This document shows, in pieces, positions 51,769 to 60,618 of a stretch of DNA of 64,000 bases. Source of the DNA: Mariniphaga sp041686935. Its GTDB lineage: Bacteria; Bacteroidota; Bacteroidia; Bacteroidales; Prolixibacteraceae. The translations under genes were made by a program, and so were the position numbers. Location: positions 1 through 64,000 of the forward strand of contig JAWLCW010000001.1 in the NCBI GenBank assembly GCA_041686935.1. The letters run 5' to 3'. How positions within the stretch are numbered: the first letter of the stretch is position 1; every line of letters starts with the position of its first letter. The notes under the pieces were generated by a model, which worked only from the letters and a program-made list of their open reading frames with translations, was not told where the DNA came from and ran no database searches.

Positions 51769-52878
51769 TTAGAATATTTTTTTGACACTCGGAATTTTTT
51801 TGACCAACCAGGCAACCAGAAAGCAAGCGACCAACGACAGGGGTGCCAGTGCAATGAATTTCAGCAGCGGCGGAGTTTGCCATCCGGCAAAAACAATACT
51901 GATGGCAACGATTACAGGAGTATGGAAAACAAACACGCCATAAGCGCTGTCGGATAATTGCCGGGCAAAATTTCCCTGCCGGTTTACAAATTTTTTCGCC
52001 ATTCCCAGAAGGCCGATTATCAGGGAGAACCCCAACACCTGTTCCAAAATGGCATAGCCGGCACTTTGCCAGGTACCTCCGCCCATAAACAAATCGGCCT
52101 CATCGAAAGACCCTCCCAGAATAAAAATCAACGGAAATACAATAAACAGGACAAATTGCGCAAACAGAAACCATTTTTTTCCGGTTTTAAACGTTATTGA
52201 ATCGAGCCAGTTATTTTTGTATGCAACAATTCCCAGAATAAAAAGAAAAATGTACTGCACAAAAAACGGGAACTGGAAATTGGTAAATGGCATACTCCAT
52301 CCAACGGGAAGCCAGATGCGGATAAGGTATTGAAGAAAACCGGTAGCGATTGCAGCCAGAAGAATGCCAAACGTTCCGGGGAAAGGAATTTGCCGGTTCA
52401 CTTTCACCGTTTTCACCAGTAAAAACACCAGGGTAAAAAGCAACAATGCCTCCACAAACCAGAGCGGACCAAATCCCGCACCTCTTTGATTTAACCAGAA
52501 ATCAATCAAAAAAACCTCATCACCCCGGATAAAACGATGAAGAAGAAAAACAGTGAGCGGAGACAAAATAAAATAAAACAGCAAGAGCGGAATTCCCAAC
52601 CGGATTAGCCGGTCCTTTACAAATTTACCTGTTCCTTTTCTTTTCAGGGAAGGCAAAATAAAAAAGGCCGAAACAAAAAAGAACATTCCCATAAAAAACG
52701 ACTGGTTGGTAAGTACAAACAATAACATGGGAATAATTTCAGGAAATCCGGCTTCGGTTTCATTGTAATACCAACTGCCTGGTGCGCCATAAGTTATGGA
52801 CAGGTGATGCAAAACCACCAGGCTTATAAGAAAAATACGGAGGTTATCGATGTACCAGAGGCGGGAAGAAGTATTCAT
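51769..52878 (-). CDS. Acyltransferase 3 family membrane protein
   Basis: 369 residues from the ATG at 52878 (MNTSSRLWYIDNLRIFLISL). An ATG at 52896 lies inside a hairpin stem and is less likely. The protein has about ten membrane helices and the family start LRIFLISLVVLHHL with the catalytic-type histidine pair. Family members O-acylate surface sugars or glucans. It lies downstream of the Gfo/Idh/MocA gene, separated by a hairpin. Substrate unknown. Confidence 0.82.
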   Translation of the reverse strand: MNTSSRLWYIDNLRIFLISLVVLHHLSITYGAPGSWYYNETEAGFPEIIPMLLFVLTNQSFFMGMFFFVSAFFILPSLKRKGTGKFVKDRLIRLGIPLLLFYFILSPLTVFLLHRFIRGDEVFLIDFWLNQRGAGFGPLWFVEALLLFTLVFLLVKTVKVNRQIPFPGTFGILLAAIATGFLQYLIRIWLPVGWSMPFTNFQFPFFVQYIFLFILGIVAYKNNWLDSITFKTGKKWFLFAQFVLFIVFPLIFILGGSFDEADLFMGGGTWQSAGYAILEQVLGFSLIIGLLGMAKKFVNRQGNFARQLSDSAYGVFVFHTPVIVAISIVFAGWQTPPLLKFIALAPLSLVACFLVAWLVKKIPSVKKIF

Positions 52879-52890
52879 ATTAAAAGAATT

Positions 52891-52923
52891 AGTCATACCA
52901 TCATTTCCTATGATAGTATGACT
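52891..52923 (-). terminator. Hairpin between the oxidoreductase and acyltransferase genes
   Basis: AGTCATACCATCA (52891-52903) and TGATAGTATGACT (52911-52923) form a 13-bp stem with one mismatch and a 7-base loop. On the minus strand it is followed by AATTCTTTT, so it may terminate the upstream gene or attenuate the acyltransferase gene. Confidence 0.55.
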
Positions 52924-52936
52924 AATCTATAAATCA

Positions 52937-54244
52937 TTACACTTTGGGCAACTCCCAGGGAGCGCGGTATTGAGGCACCAGATAACTGTTGGCATCGTCG
53001 TCGCCGATGAATTTGCTGTTATCAGCATCCCAGTACAACCGGCGACCGGTTTTAAAGGCAATGTTTCCGAGGTGGCAAACACGGGCCGTATTGGCAGCAA
53101 TTTCAATGTTTGTATTGGGTATCAAATCCCGGTCTTTAATACAATCGATAAAATTTTTCATGTGGTTGTTCAATCCCTGACCGTCGCCTTTTTGCAGTTC
53201 CACACGTTCCATGGCCGGATTGTCACCACCTTCGGGAATCACTTCCCAGCCGCCACGGTCAACCACCAGTGTTCCATTGTTGCCAACAAAACCAACACCA
53301 TGCGAACGGCCGTAATAGCCACCATCAATGCCAATTCCGTGGTCCCACAGCATGGTGTAGCCGTCGAATTCATAAAGTGCCTGCTGGGTATCCGGCGTTT
53401 CGCAGGCATCTTCGGGGTAGGCAAACTTACCGCCCATGGCCATCACCGATTTGGGTGCCTTTGCATTCATACCAAACAAAGCGTAATCAATGATGTGCAC
53501 ACCCCAGTCGGTCATCATGCCACCGGCGTAATCCCAGAACCAACGAAAAGTGAAGTGAAACCGGTTTTTATTGAACGGAAGTTTTGGCGCAGGCCCAAGC
53601 CAGAAATCGTAATCAACTCCAGCCGGAACATCGCTGTCGGGCACTACCGGCACCGATTTCATCCAACCCTGGTACGACCAGGTGCGCACACTGCGAATTT
53701 TTCCCAGCGCTCCTGAATGGACAAATTCGACTGCATCCTGCCAGTGTTTATCGCTGCGCTGCCACTGCCCCACCTGCACCACGTTTCCATACCTTTTGGC
53801 AGCGCGTTCCATAATGTTCAATTCCTCGATGTAATTGGCCAGTGGTTTTTCACAAAATATTTGTTTCCCTTCCTGGGCAGCATACACGAACGGAATGCAG
53901 TGCCAATGGTCGGGCGTACCAATAATAATCACATCAATTCCGGGTTCTTCAAGCAGTTTCCTGAAATCTTTAAAACCTTTGGGTTTGTATCCCTGAATTT
54001 TTTCAGTGTCGGCAATACGCTGGTTCAACACATTTTCGTCCACGTCGCAAATAGCGGCACATTCAGTATTTGGCTGGCGAAGGAATGCCTGCAAATCAGA
54101 AAATCCCATTCCTTTTGCACCAATTAACCCGCACACCAGTTTTTCATTGGCGCCCATACACGATGCAAGGGGCATAGATGCAGCCGTGCCAACCGCTGCG
54201 GTGGCCAAAGCCGACTTTTTAATAAAACTTCTTCTGTTTGTCAT
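52937..54244 (-). CDS. Gfo/Idh/MocA-family oxidoreductase with Tat signal
   Basis: A 435-residue NAD(P)-dependent sugar oxidoreductase with the twin-arginine signal NRRSFIKKSALATAA. The Rossmann start is GLIGAKGMG, the lysine motif is FCEKPLANY, and the C-domain histidine lies in DWGVHIIDYALFG. The end QYRAPWELPKV is similar to the RAPWTL end of the oxidoreductase at 5535, indicating the same subfamily. It shares strand with two sugar-metabolism genes upstream, from which it is separated by the S23-like gene. Confidence 0.85.
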   Translation of the reverse strand: MTNRRSFIKKSALATAAVGTAASMPLASCMGANEKLVCGLIGAKGMGFSDLQAFLRQPNTECAAICDVDENVLNQRIADTEKIQGYKPKGFKDFRKLLEEPGIDVIIIGTPDHWHCIPFVYAAQEGKQIFCEKPLANYIEELNIMERAAKRYGNVVQVGQWQRSDKHWQDAVEFVHSGALGKIRSVRTWSYQGWMKSVPVVPDSDVPAGVDYDFWLGPAPKLPFNKNRFHFTFRWFWDYAGGMMTDWGVHIIDYALFGMNAKAPKSVMAMGGKFAYPEDACETPDTQQALYEFDGYTMLWDHGIGIDGGYYGRSHGVGFVGNNGTLVVDRGGWEVIPEGGDNPAMERVELQKGDGQGLNNHMKNFIDCIKDRDLIPNTNIEIAANTARVCHLGNIAFKTGRRLYWDADNSKFIGDDDANSYLVPQYRAPWELPKV

Positions 54245-54259
54245 TTTAAAAAAGATTGC

Positions 54260-54301
54260 TGGAAGTCAGAAGAAACCAACTCGAAATCTTAAATCTGAAT
54301 C
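54260..54301. repeat. Degenerate heptamer repeat, left of the S23-like gene
   Basis: The sequence divides into loose 7-bp units (TGGAAGT, CAGAAGA, AACCAAC, TCGAAAT, CTTAAAT, CTGAATC). It is weaker than the other arrays but lies on the opposite side of the S23-like gene from the clear array at 54694. Confidence 0.35.
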
Positions 54302-54311
54302 CCATTGTTTT

Positions 54312-54665
54312 TTATTTGATATTTTTTTCAAAAGCAACCATCATGTTCATTAAATTGAATGAAAACTCGTAATGATGAAGAAACTCCTCTTTTGAAATAT
54401 AATTTCTTCTTCTTGCCTTGAATAAGCAAGTTACAACTTCAGCCAATGAACGAATGGCCATTCTCATAAATCTTTTGAATTCGGGATTTGTTTGTCCGGT
54501 TGAACCCTCTGAAATATTCAGAGCAACAGAATCAGCAGCTCTTCTAATTTGAGAAGAAAGATTATAAAGCTCTTTTTGAGAAAAACTGTTGGTTAATTCA
54601 TTCACCTTTTCACCCAAATCAATTGCTTTTTGCCAAATAATCAACTTCTCAAACTTAAATTCCAT
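54312..54665 (-). CDS. Four-helix-bundle protein (23S rRNA intervening-sequence / S23 family)
   Basis: A 117-residue protein of the S23 family, found inside 23S rRNA intervening sequences in some bacteria and as free genes in many Bacteroidota. Signature segments: LIIWQKAIDLGEKV, LSSQIRRAADSVALNISEGS and FKRFMRMAIRSLAEV. Function is unknown; the fold suggests RNA or protein binding. It is inserted between two sugar-metabolism genes on the same strand and is bracketed by heptamer repeats, suggesting a mobile or recently inserted unit. Confidence 0.85.
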   Translation of the reverse strand: MEFKFEKLIIWQKAIDLGEKVNELTNSFSQKELYNLSSQIRRAADSVALNISEGSTGQTNPEFKRFMRMAIRSLAEVVTCLFKARRRNYISKEEFLHHYEFSFNLMNMMVAFEKNIK

Positions 54666-54693
54666 AATCTGATATTTTCTTTTCAGGCTCCTA

Positions 54694-54735
54694 TCTTCGG
54701 ACTTCTGACTTACGTCTCCCGTCTTCCGTCTTCCT
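54694..54735. repeat. Heptamer tandem repeat, right of the S23-like gene
   Basis: Six consecutive 7-bp units: TCTTCGG, ACTTCTG, ACTTACG, TCTCCCG, TCTTCCG, TCTTCCT. The reverse complement is CGGAAGA-like, the same word family as the array at 59351. Confidence 0.7.
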
Positions 54736-54736
54736 G

Positions 54737-55735
54737 CTATTTCTCCTTCTGCATTGCATCGTCAAATGCCACATCAGATGGTTCAAAGTCGATGTTTTTT
54801 ACAAACTGGCAGGCTTCGGCAGCACCGGCCTCGCGGTTCATACCGCTGTCTTCCCATTCAACCGATAACGGACCCTTGTAGCCTATGTCGTTCAGTGCAC
54901 GAATAATGTTTTCGAAATTTACTTTTCCACGGCCCAGACTTCGAAAGTTCCAGTAGCGGCGGTTGTCGCCGAATTCGGAATGACCTCCGAAAACACCAAT
55001 ACCCATGGGCACATCACTCCAGTAGGCATCTTTCATGTGAACATGAAAAATGCGATCGGCAAATTCATAAATGAATTTCACATAGTCCACATGCTGGTAA
55101 CCAAAGTGGCTGGGGTCGTAATTAAACCCGAAAGCGGGATGGTTATTCAGCGCATTTAAAGTGAGATGAGCAGAATGAATATCAAATGCAATTTCAGTGG
55201 GATGTGCTTCCAGTGCAAATTTCACCCCAATTTTCTGGAATTCATCCAAAATAGGAATCCAGCGTTTGGCAAAATCAGCAAAACCCTTTTCAATCATTCC
55301 CTTCTGGACGGGAGGAAACGAGTAGAGCATGTGCCAGATTGGGCTTCCGGTGAAACCGACTACGGTATCGAGACCCAACATTTTAGCCACTTTAGCCGTT
55401 TTTATTACTTCTTCTGCCGCCCGCTGCCGAACTCCTTCCGGGTCGCCATCACCCCAAATGTAATCGGGCAAAATTCCCTTGTGTCGCTCGTCAATTGGGT
55501 CAGAAACACATTGCCCCACCAAATGGGTGGAAATGGCAAAAAGTTTCAGTTCGTATTTTTTCAACAGCGCTTTCCTTTCGTCGCAATATGCCTGATCGGC
55601 TTTGTCGATTTCCATATGGTCGCCCCATGTACAGAGTTCAAGTCCGTCATAACCAAATGATTTGGCTCTCTGGCAAATTTTTTCAATGGACAGGTCGGCC
55701 CATTGTCCGGTAAATAATGTTACTGGTCTTGACAT
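54737..55735 (-). CDS. Sugar isomerase/epimerase-like TIM-barrel protein (AP2 family)
   Basis: A 332-residue xylose-isomerase-like TIM barrel (PF01261). Probable metal ligands: the glutamate in FALEAHPTEIAFD, the aspartate and histidine in NYDPSHFGYQH, the histidines in RIFHVHMKDAYW and the glutamate in LSVEWEDSG. There is no export signal, so it is cytosolic. It follows the Gfo/Idh/MocA gene at 55770 after 34 bases. In Bacteroides, AP2-fold proteins act as hydratases in a 3-keto-glycoside pathway together with Gfo/Idh dehydrogenases and DUF1080 proteins; inositol-type epimerisation is another option. Confidence 0.85.
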   Translation of the reverse strand: MSRPVTLFTGQWADLSIEKICQRAKSFGYDGLELCTWGDHMEIDKADQAYCDERKALLKKYELKLFAISTHLVGQCVSDPIDERHKGILPDYIWGDGDPEGVRQRAAEEVIKTAKVAKMLGLDTVVGFTGSPIWHMLYSFPPVQKGMIEKGFADFAKRWIPILDEFQKIGVKFALEAHPTEIAFDIHSAHLTLNALNNHPAFGFNYDPSHFGYQHVDYVKFIYEFADRIFHVHMKDAYWSDVPMGIGVFGGHSEFGDNRRYWNFRSLGRGKVNFENIIRALNDIGYKGPLSVEWEDSGMNREAGAAEACQFVKNIDFEPSDVAFDDAMQKEK

Positions 55736-55743
55736 ATCAATTT

Positions 55744-55778
55744 CGAGTTTAAAGTTTCAAGTTTCGGGTTTAAAGTTT
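55744..55778. repeat. Heptamer tandem repeat
   Basis: Five consecutive 7-bp units: CGAGTTT, AAAGTTT, CAAGTTT, CGGGTTT, AAAGTTT. It fills the gap between two co-directional genes and runs into the stop region of the upstream gene. Confidence 0.7.
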
Positions 55779-56924
55779 TACCCATTTAATATTGTCATCG
55801 TACCCGGCTTTCACAACCGTGTCGATAAACTGCATTCCGCGGATGCCGTCTTCCATGCCTGGAAAATCGAGCATTTCGGCAGTAGGTTCTTTGCCATCCA
55901 TTTTCGCCATCACGGTCATGGCAAAGTTGCGGTAGATGTTGGCGAATGCTTCCAAATACCCTTCCGGATGACCACCTGGTGTGCGTGTATTATGTGCTGC
56001 AATAGTACTGTTCATACTTGTTCCGACACGTAAAATTTGGGTTGGCTGGTTCAGCCACTTTAAAATAAGTGAATTGGGCTCGTGCTGGAACCATTCCAGT
56101 CCACCTTTATCGCCATAAACCCTGATTCTGATCGCATTTTCTTCTCCGGCAGCAACCTGTGTTGCCATCAAAACTCCTTTTGCTCCGTTATCAAAACGCA
56201 AAAGTGCTGCACCGTCATCGTCGAGCAGGCGGTTGGGAACGAATATATTCAATTCTGCACACAATTCAGTAACCCTCAAACCTGTAATGTATTCGGCCAA
56301 ATGGTGGGCATGTGTACCGATGTCGCCCATGCAGCCGGCTTTACCCGAACGTTTCGGATCGGTACGCCACGAAGCCTGAGGATTGCCTGTGTCTTCCAGT
56401 TTTGAAGACAACCAGCCTTGCGGATATTCCACATAAACCTTACGGATTTTCCCCAAATCGCCGTCGGCCACCATTTGTTTGGCATGTTTTACAGCCGGGT
56501 AACCCGAATAAGTGTGGGTAAGTGCCAAAGTAAGGCCTGTTTCATCCAGTTTTTCTTTCAGCTTCAGCGCTTCGTCGAGCGTAAAGGTGATGGGTTTGTC
56601 GATTACCACATGAAATCCGTTGTTCAGCGCCATCATGGCCGGATCGAAGTGTACAAAGTTTGGAGTAACAATCGAAACAAAGTCCATACGTTCCCCTTCC
56701 TGAAGTTGGGCTTCCTTTTCAAACATTTCCTGGTAGGTTTCATACACGCGGTTTTCGGGCAGGTAATACAATTTTCCCGATTCTTTTGAAATTTTGGGAT
56801 TTACACTAAAGCAACCGCAAACCAGTTCAATCTGGTTATCCATAAATGCGGCAAGACGATGGACAGCTCCAATAAACGCATCTGTTCCACCGCCAACCAT
56901 TCCCATTCTGAGCTTTCTATTCAT
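55770..56924 (-). CDS. Gfo/Idh/MocA-family oxidoreductase, cytosolic
   Basis: A 384-residue oxidoreductase without export signal. Motifs: MVGGGTDAFIGAVHR at the nucleotide site, IDKPITFTLDEALKLK with the conserved lysine, GDIGTHAHHLAEYITG with the catalytic histidine, and NTRTPGGHPEGYLEAFANIY near the end. This last pattern is typical of a Bacteroidota subgroup found beside xylose-isomerase-like proteins. It is the first gene of the minus-strand sugar unit. Confidence 0.88.
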   Translation of the reverse strand: MNRKLRMGMVGGGTDAFIGAVHRLAAFMDNQIELVCGCFSVNPKISKESGKLYYLPENRVYETYQEMFEKEAQLQEGERMDFVSIVTPNFVHFDPAMMALNNGFHVVIDKPITFTLDEALKLKEKLDETGLTLALTHTYSGYPAVKHAKQMVADGDLGKIRKVYVEYPQGWLSSKLEDTGNPQASWRTDPKRSGKAGCMGDIGTHAHHLAEYITGLRVTELCAELNIFVPNRLLDDDGAALLRFDNGAKGVLMATQVAAGEENAIRIRVYGDKGGLEWFQHEPNSLILKWLNQPTQILRVGTSMNSTIAAHNTRTPGGHPEGYLEAFANIYRNFAMTVMAKMDGKEPTAEMLDFPGMEDGIRGMQFIDTVVKAGYDDNIKWVKL

Positions 56925-57090
56925 AACTATTTTTGTTTATGTTGATTTAGAAAAAATTTGACCCTAAAATTAGCAACTCTTTTAGAAGGAAACAAGCATG
57001 AATTCAAAAAAGCCTTGTCTTGCATGAAATTCGGGAACAATTCATTATTTTAGCCCATTCATATTAAAATACAATTAAAACCGATAAACC

Positions 57091-58014
57091 ATGGAAAGAA
57101 GAAATTTTTTAAAAAATGCGGCAGCCAGCGGAATTGCAATGGCAGGACTTGGTAGTGTTTTTGGCGCAACCGCATCAGATTCAGTGATGTCGAACGAAGC
57201 CAAATTTAAGTTGAAGTATGCGCCTCACTTTGGCATGTTTAAAAACAGTGCCGGCGATGATTTGATTGACCAGCTCAAATTTATGGCCGATCAGGGGTTC
57301 ACTGCTTTTGAGGATAACGGGTTGCTGGGACGAGATGTGGCAACTCAGACAGAAATTGGCGAAACGCTTGAAAAGCTCGGGATGACCATGGGCGTTTTTG
57401 TGGTTCCCAAAGGAGGCAATCTCGCAAATACATTGGCAGCCGGCAAAAAAGAACACCTCGACATATTTCTGGACGGGTGCCGCAAGTCGGTTGAAGCGGC
57501 AAAACGTGTGAATGCGAAATGGATGACCGTTGTTCCTGGTGCATTTGAGCGGAGATTGCCCATTGGAATACAAGATGCCAATGTTATTGAAGCATTGCGT
57601 CGCGGTGCCGAAATTTTTGAACCACATGGACTTACCATGGTTCTTGAACCACTTTCAGATTCACCTGATTTATATTTGCAAACATCAGATCAGACTTATA
57701 TGATTTGCAAAGCAGTAAACAGCCCGGCCTGCAAAATTCTTTACGATATTTACCACTTGCAAAAAACCGAAGGACACCTGATTCATAATATTGAACTTAC
57801 ATGGGATGAAATTGCCTATTTTCAGGTTGGCGATAATCCGGGAAGGAAAGAACCCACAACCGGAGAAATTAACTACAAGAATGTGTTTAAATATATTTAC
57901 AACAAAGGTTTTAAAGGAGTTGTGGGAATGGAACACGGAAACGCAATGCCTGGAGCTGAAGGTGAAAAAGCACTGATAAAGGCTTACCGTGAAGTGGATT
58001 CGTTTGAAGTTTAA
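57091..58014 (+). CDS. Hydroxypyruvate isomerase-like TIM-barrel protein with Tat signal
   Basis: A 307-residue protein. The N-terminus MERRNFLKNAAASGIAMAG is a twin-arginine-type signal. The TIM barrel carries Hyi-type motifs: LEPLSDSPDLYLQ with the metal glutamate, ILYDIYHLQKTEG, FQVGDNPGRKEPTTGEINY and GVVGMEHGNAMPG. Hyi interconverts hydroxypyruvate and tartronate semialdehyde, but exported relatives probably act on larger sugars or keto-sugars. It is divergent from the oxidoreductase at 55770 and has its own terminator. Confidence 0.85.
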   Translation: MERRNFLKNAAASGIAMAGLGSVFGATASDSVMSNEAKFKLKYAPHFGMFKNSAGDDLIDQLKFMADQGFTAFEDNGLLGRDVATQTEIGETLEKLGMTMGVFVVPKGGNLANTLAAGKKEHLDIFLDGCRKSVEAAKRVNAKWMTVVPGAFERRLPIGIQDANVIEALRRGAEIFEPHGLTMVLEPLSDSPDLYLQTSDQTYMICKAVNSPACKILYDIYHLQKTEGHLIHNIELTWDEIAYFQVGDNPGRKEPTTGEINYKNVFKYIYNKGFKGVVGMEHGNAMPGAEGEKALIKAYREVDSFEV

Positions 58015-58023
58015 CACATTAAA

Positions 58024-58060
58024 AGGGGTGCACTTTTTTAGTACACCCCTGTGGTTTTTT
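58024..58060. terminator. Intrinsic terminator, probably bidirectional
   Basis: AGGGGTGCAC and GTACACCCCT (58024-58033 with 58041-58050) form a 10-bp stem with one mismatch; a T-run follows on the plus strand after 4 bases and TTTT follows on the minus strand. Confidence 0.75.
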
Positions 58061-58250
58061 ACGCCGCGACGCCGGAAAAAACTTCTTCCAGAACATCGGG
58101 ATACTTATCTTTAAATTTTTGGTAGCACCAATCGTGCAATTGCTGAACCTCCGAAGGTTCTACCCACTGAATACACTTTGCAAGTTCTTTCCTGAACAGG
58201 GCCTTGCTAAAACTCACTTTGGGTAAAATAACTTTTGCGTAATCGAGCAT
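58059..58250 (-). CDS. Conserved small Bacteroidota protein of unknown function
   Basis: 63 residues, helical, opening MLDYAKVILPKVSFSKALFR and containing WCYQKFKDKYPDVL. From memory this short protein, with its MLDYAKxILPKVxF start and WCYxxFxxxYPDVL end, is widely conserved in the phylum. It has no known domain. It is convergent with the Hyi-like gene, sharing the terminator. Confidence 0.7.
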   Translation of the reverse strand: MLDYAKVILPKVSFSKALFRKELAKCIQWVEPSEVQQLHDWCYQKFKDKYPDVLEEVFSGVAA

Positions 58251-58456
58251 GGTTTAAATATTTTAGTATTATAAATCGTCATTAATATAACAGCTAAAAT
58301 CAAATAAAGGTATGTTGTAAAATATGGTTTAACAATCATTAACAATGCCATACCGTTTTGTCTTTTTCTATCTGATTGTTTCAATGTCGGTTACCCAAAA
58401 TATACATAATACTGTTTTAAAACATTAACGATTTTTTACAGCATTTTTCCAAAAAA

Positions 58457-59239
58457 TTAATCAGATGTTCGAATATTTTGAACAAAATCTGCAACACACT
58501 TTTGTATTTTGTCGCACTCTTGCAATTCTTTTACAAAAGCACTCCCAATAATGGCTCCACTTGCATATTTGCAGGCATTGGTAAAAGTGGCATGGTCTGA
58601 AATTCCAAAACCAATCAGCCGTGGATTTTTCAGTTTCATTTGCTGAATCCGTTCGAAATAATCCTGATGAAAATCTTCCACTTTTTTTCCGGCGCCGGTA
58701 GTTGAGGCTGAAGAAACCATATAGATAAATCCACCCGAAGCTGTATCAATTTGCCGGATGCGTGGTTCCGGAGTTTGAGGGGTGATCAGTAAAACATTAT
58801 GCAGGTTGTTTTCTGTGAAATGTTTCTTGTACTGCGTGTCGAATTCCTCCAAAGGCAGGTCGGGTAAAATAGCGCCATCGATTCCCGTTTCGTTGCATTT
58901 TTTGCAAAATTCTTCCACGCCAAACTGCATAACAGGATTGAAATATCCCATGAGAATAAGCGGAATTTTTACCGACTTCCTGATGTCTTTCAATTGCCCG
59001 AAAAGCAGTTTCAGTGACATCCCGTTTTTCAGGGCAACTTCACTGCTGCGCTGAATGGTTGGTCCGTCGGCCGTTGGGTCGGAAAACGGAATGCCAATTT
59101 CGATGAGATCAACCCCGTTTTTTTCCAGTTCCTGAATGATTTCAACCGTGTCGTTCAGTTTGGGAAATCCGGCCGTAAAATAAACCGAAAGTATGTTCTC
59201 TTTTTTAGCTTCATAAAGCTGGTTGATTCTGTTTTTCAT
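58457..59239 (-). CDS. trpA: Tryptophan synthase alpha chain
   Basis: 260 residues from the ATG at 59239 (MKNRINQLYEAKKENILSVY); the longer frame adds 20 residues without homology. Cleaves indole-3-glycerol phosphate to indole. The catalytic acids are E47 in LIEIGIPFSDP and D58 in TADGP; GFIYMVSSASTTGAG is the phosphate-binding region. Last gene of the trp operon. Confidence 0.95.
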   Translation of the reverse strand: MKNRINQLYEAKKENILSVYFTAGFPKLNDTVEIIQELEKNGVDLIEIGIPFSDPTADGPTIQRSSEVALKNGMSLKLLFGQLKDIRKSVKIPLILMGYFNPVMQFGVEEFCKKCNETGIDGAILPDLPLEEFDTQYKKHFTENNLHNVLLITPQTPEPRIRQIDTASGGFIYMVSSASTTGAGKKVEDFHQDYFERIQQMKLKNPRLIGFGISDHATFTNACKYASGAIIGSAFVKELQECDKIQKCVADFVQNIRTSD

Positions 59240-59350
59240 ATGATTAAAATTGTTTGTTTCTAAAGGTATCATATGGAACCCGCATGGATATTTAATCATT
59301 CTCTTGGGTGATAATTATTACCATGCTCGTTTCATTTTTCAAAGATTATT

Positions 59351-59378
59351 CGGAAGTCCGAAGACGGAAGACCGAAGT
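59351..59378. repeat. Heptamer tandem repeat between trpB and trpA
   Basis: Four 7-bp units: CGGAAGT, CCGAAGA, CGGAAGA, CCGAAGT, also readable as two 14-bp units with two mismatches. Confidence 0.7.
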
Positions 59379-59422
59379 TTCTATTGTTCTCACTACTAAT
59401 TACTAACAACTCTGTACTAAAA

Positions 59423-60604
59423 TTAATAGCCAAAATAATCCAAATACGTTTCCATATCCTTGTTCCCGCTGCCCGAGAGGTTTATGACGTTCACATCGTT
59501 CGGTTTCATTCTAATTTTTTCGAGGGCTGCCAACGCATGCGCCGACTCCAGTGCAGGGATGATTCCTTCCTTTTGCGTTAACAAAAGCGCCGACTGCAAA
59601 ACTTCTTCATCAGTGGCAGCCAAAAATTTTGCCCTTCCGGTTTTAAAAAGATGCGCGTGTAAAGGTCCTATTCCGGGATAATCGAGCCCCGCGGAAATGG
59701 AATAAGGTTCGGTAATTTGCCCGTCGTGGTTTTGCATGAGCATGGTACGGCTGGCATGAAGCACTCCCGGAGAACCAACCAATAAGGTAGCAGCTGTTTC
59801 CTGAGTCTCTACCCCTTTTCCGGCAGCTTCCACGCCAATTAATTCTACCTGCTCATCGTCAAGATAATGATAAAACGCCCCGGCAGCATTGCTTCCTCCG
59901 CCTACACACGCCATTATCCGGGTAGGAAACTCACTTCCGGTTTGTTCCAGCAATTGACTTTTCATCTCTTTGCTGATGACTGACTGAAACCGGGCCACCA
60001 TGTCGGGGAACGGGTGTGGCCCCACCACCGAACCAATGATATAGTGCGTGTCTTCCGGATTGTTAATCCAGTCGCGCATAGCTTCGTTGGTGGCATCTTT
60101 CAACGTTTTATTGCCACTATGCACAGGAATCACCTCAGCGCCCAGCATTTTCATTTTTTTTACGTTGGGCGCCTGCCGCTGTACATCGAGTGCGCCCATA
60201 TAAACCACGCATTGTAAGCCCTTTAGCGCACAAACCGTTGCGGTTGCTACACCATGCTGACCAGCGCCGGTTTCCGCAATAATACGGGTTTTCCCAAGTT
60301 TTTCAGCCAGCAAAATCTGCCCTACTGTGTTGTTTAGCTTGTGCGACCCGGTGTGGTTCAAATCCTCGCGCTTGAGATAAATTTTTGTTCCATAATGTTT
60401 TGAAAGCCGGCCTGCAAAATAGAGCGGCGACGGCCTGCCCACGTAGTCTTTCAGTAACTGGTCAAACTCATTTCTAAATTCCTTCGATTCGATAATCTCC
60501 AGATAACGGCGTTTTAATTCATCTATATTAGCAAACATCATTTCGGGAATCCAGGCTCCACCAAACTCCCCGTAATATCCTTTTTCGTTTACATCGTATT
60601 TCAT
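59423..60604 (-). CDS. trpB: Tryptophan synthase beta chain
   Basis: 393 residues from the ATG at 60604 (MKYDVNEKGYYGEFGGAWIP). PLP enzyme joining indole and serine. The PLP lysine is K89 in NHTGSHKLNNT; the phosphate loop is GGGSNAAGAF. The end SGSGNKDM is conserved. A longer frame to 60670 would begin inside the large palindrome upstream and is rejected. Confidence 0.97.
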   Translation of the reverse strand: MKYDVNEKGYYGEFGGAWIPEMMFANIDELKRRYLEIIESKEFRNEFDQLLKDYVGRPSPLYFAGRLSKHYGTKIYLKREDLNHTGSHKLNNTVGQILLAEKLGKTRIIAETGAGQHGVATATVCALKGLQCVVYMGALDVQRQAPNVKKMKMLGAEVIPVHSGNKTLKDATNEAMRDWINNPEDTHYIIGSVVGPHPFPDMVARFQSVISKEMKSQLLEQTGSEFPTRIMACVGGGSNAAGAFYHYLDDEQVELIGVEAAGKGVETQETAATLLVGSPGVLHASRTMLMQNHDGQITEPYSISAGLDYPGIGPLHAHLFKTGRAKFLAATDEEVLQSALLLTQKEGIIPALESAHALAALEKIRMKPNDVNVINLSGSGNKDMETYLDYFGY

Positions 60605-60618
60605 TGTATTTTCTTTTT

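Noticed and set aside
52970..53716. 248-residue plus-strand frame
   Set aside because: Antisense shadow of the Gfo/Idh/MocA gene at 52937-54244.
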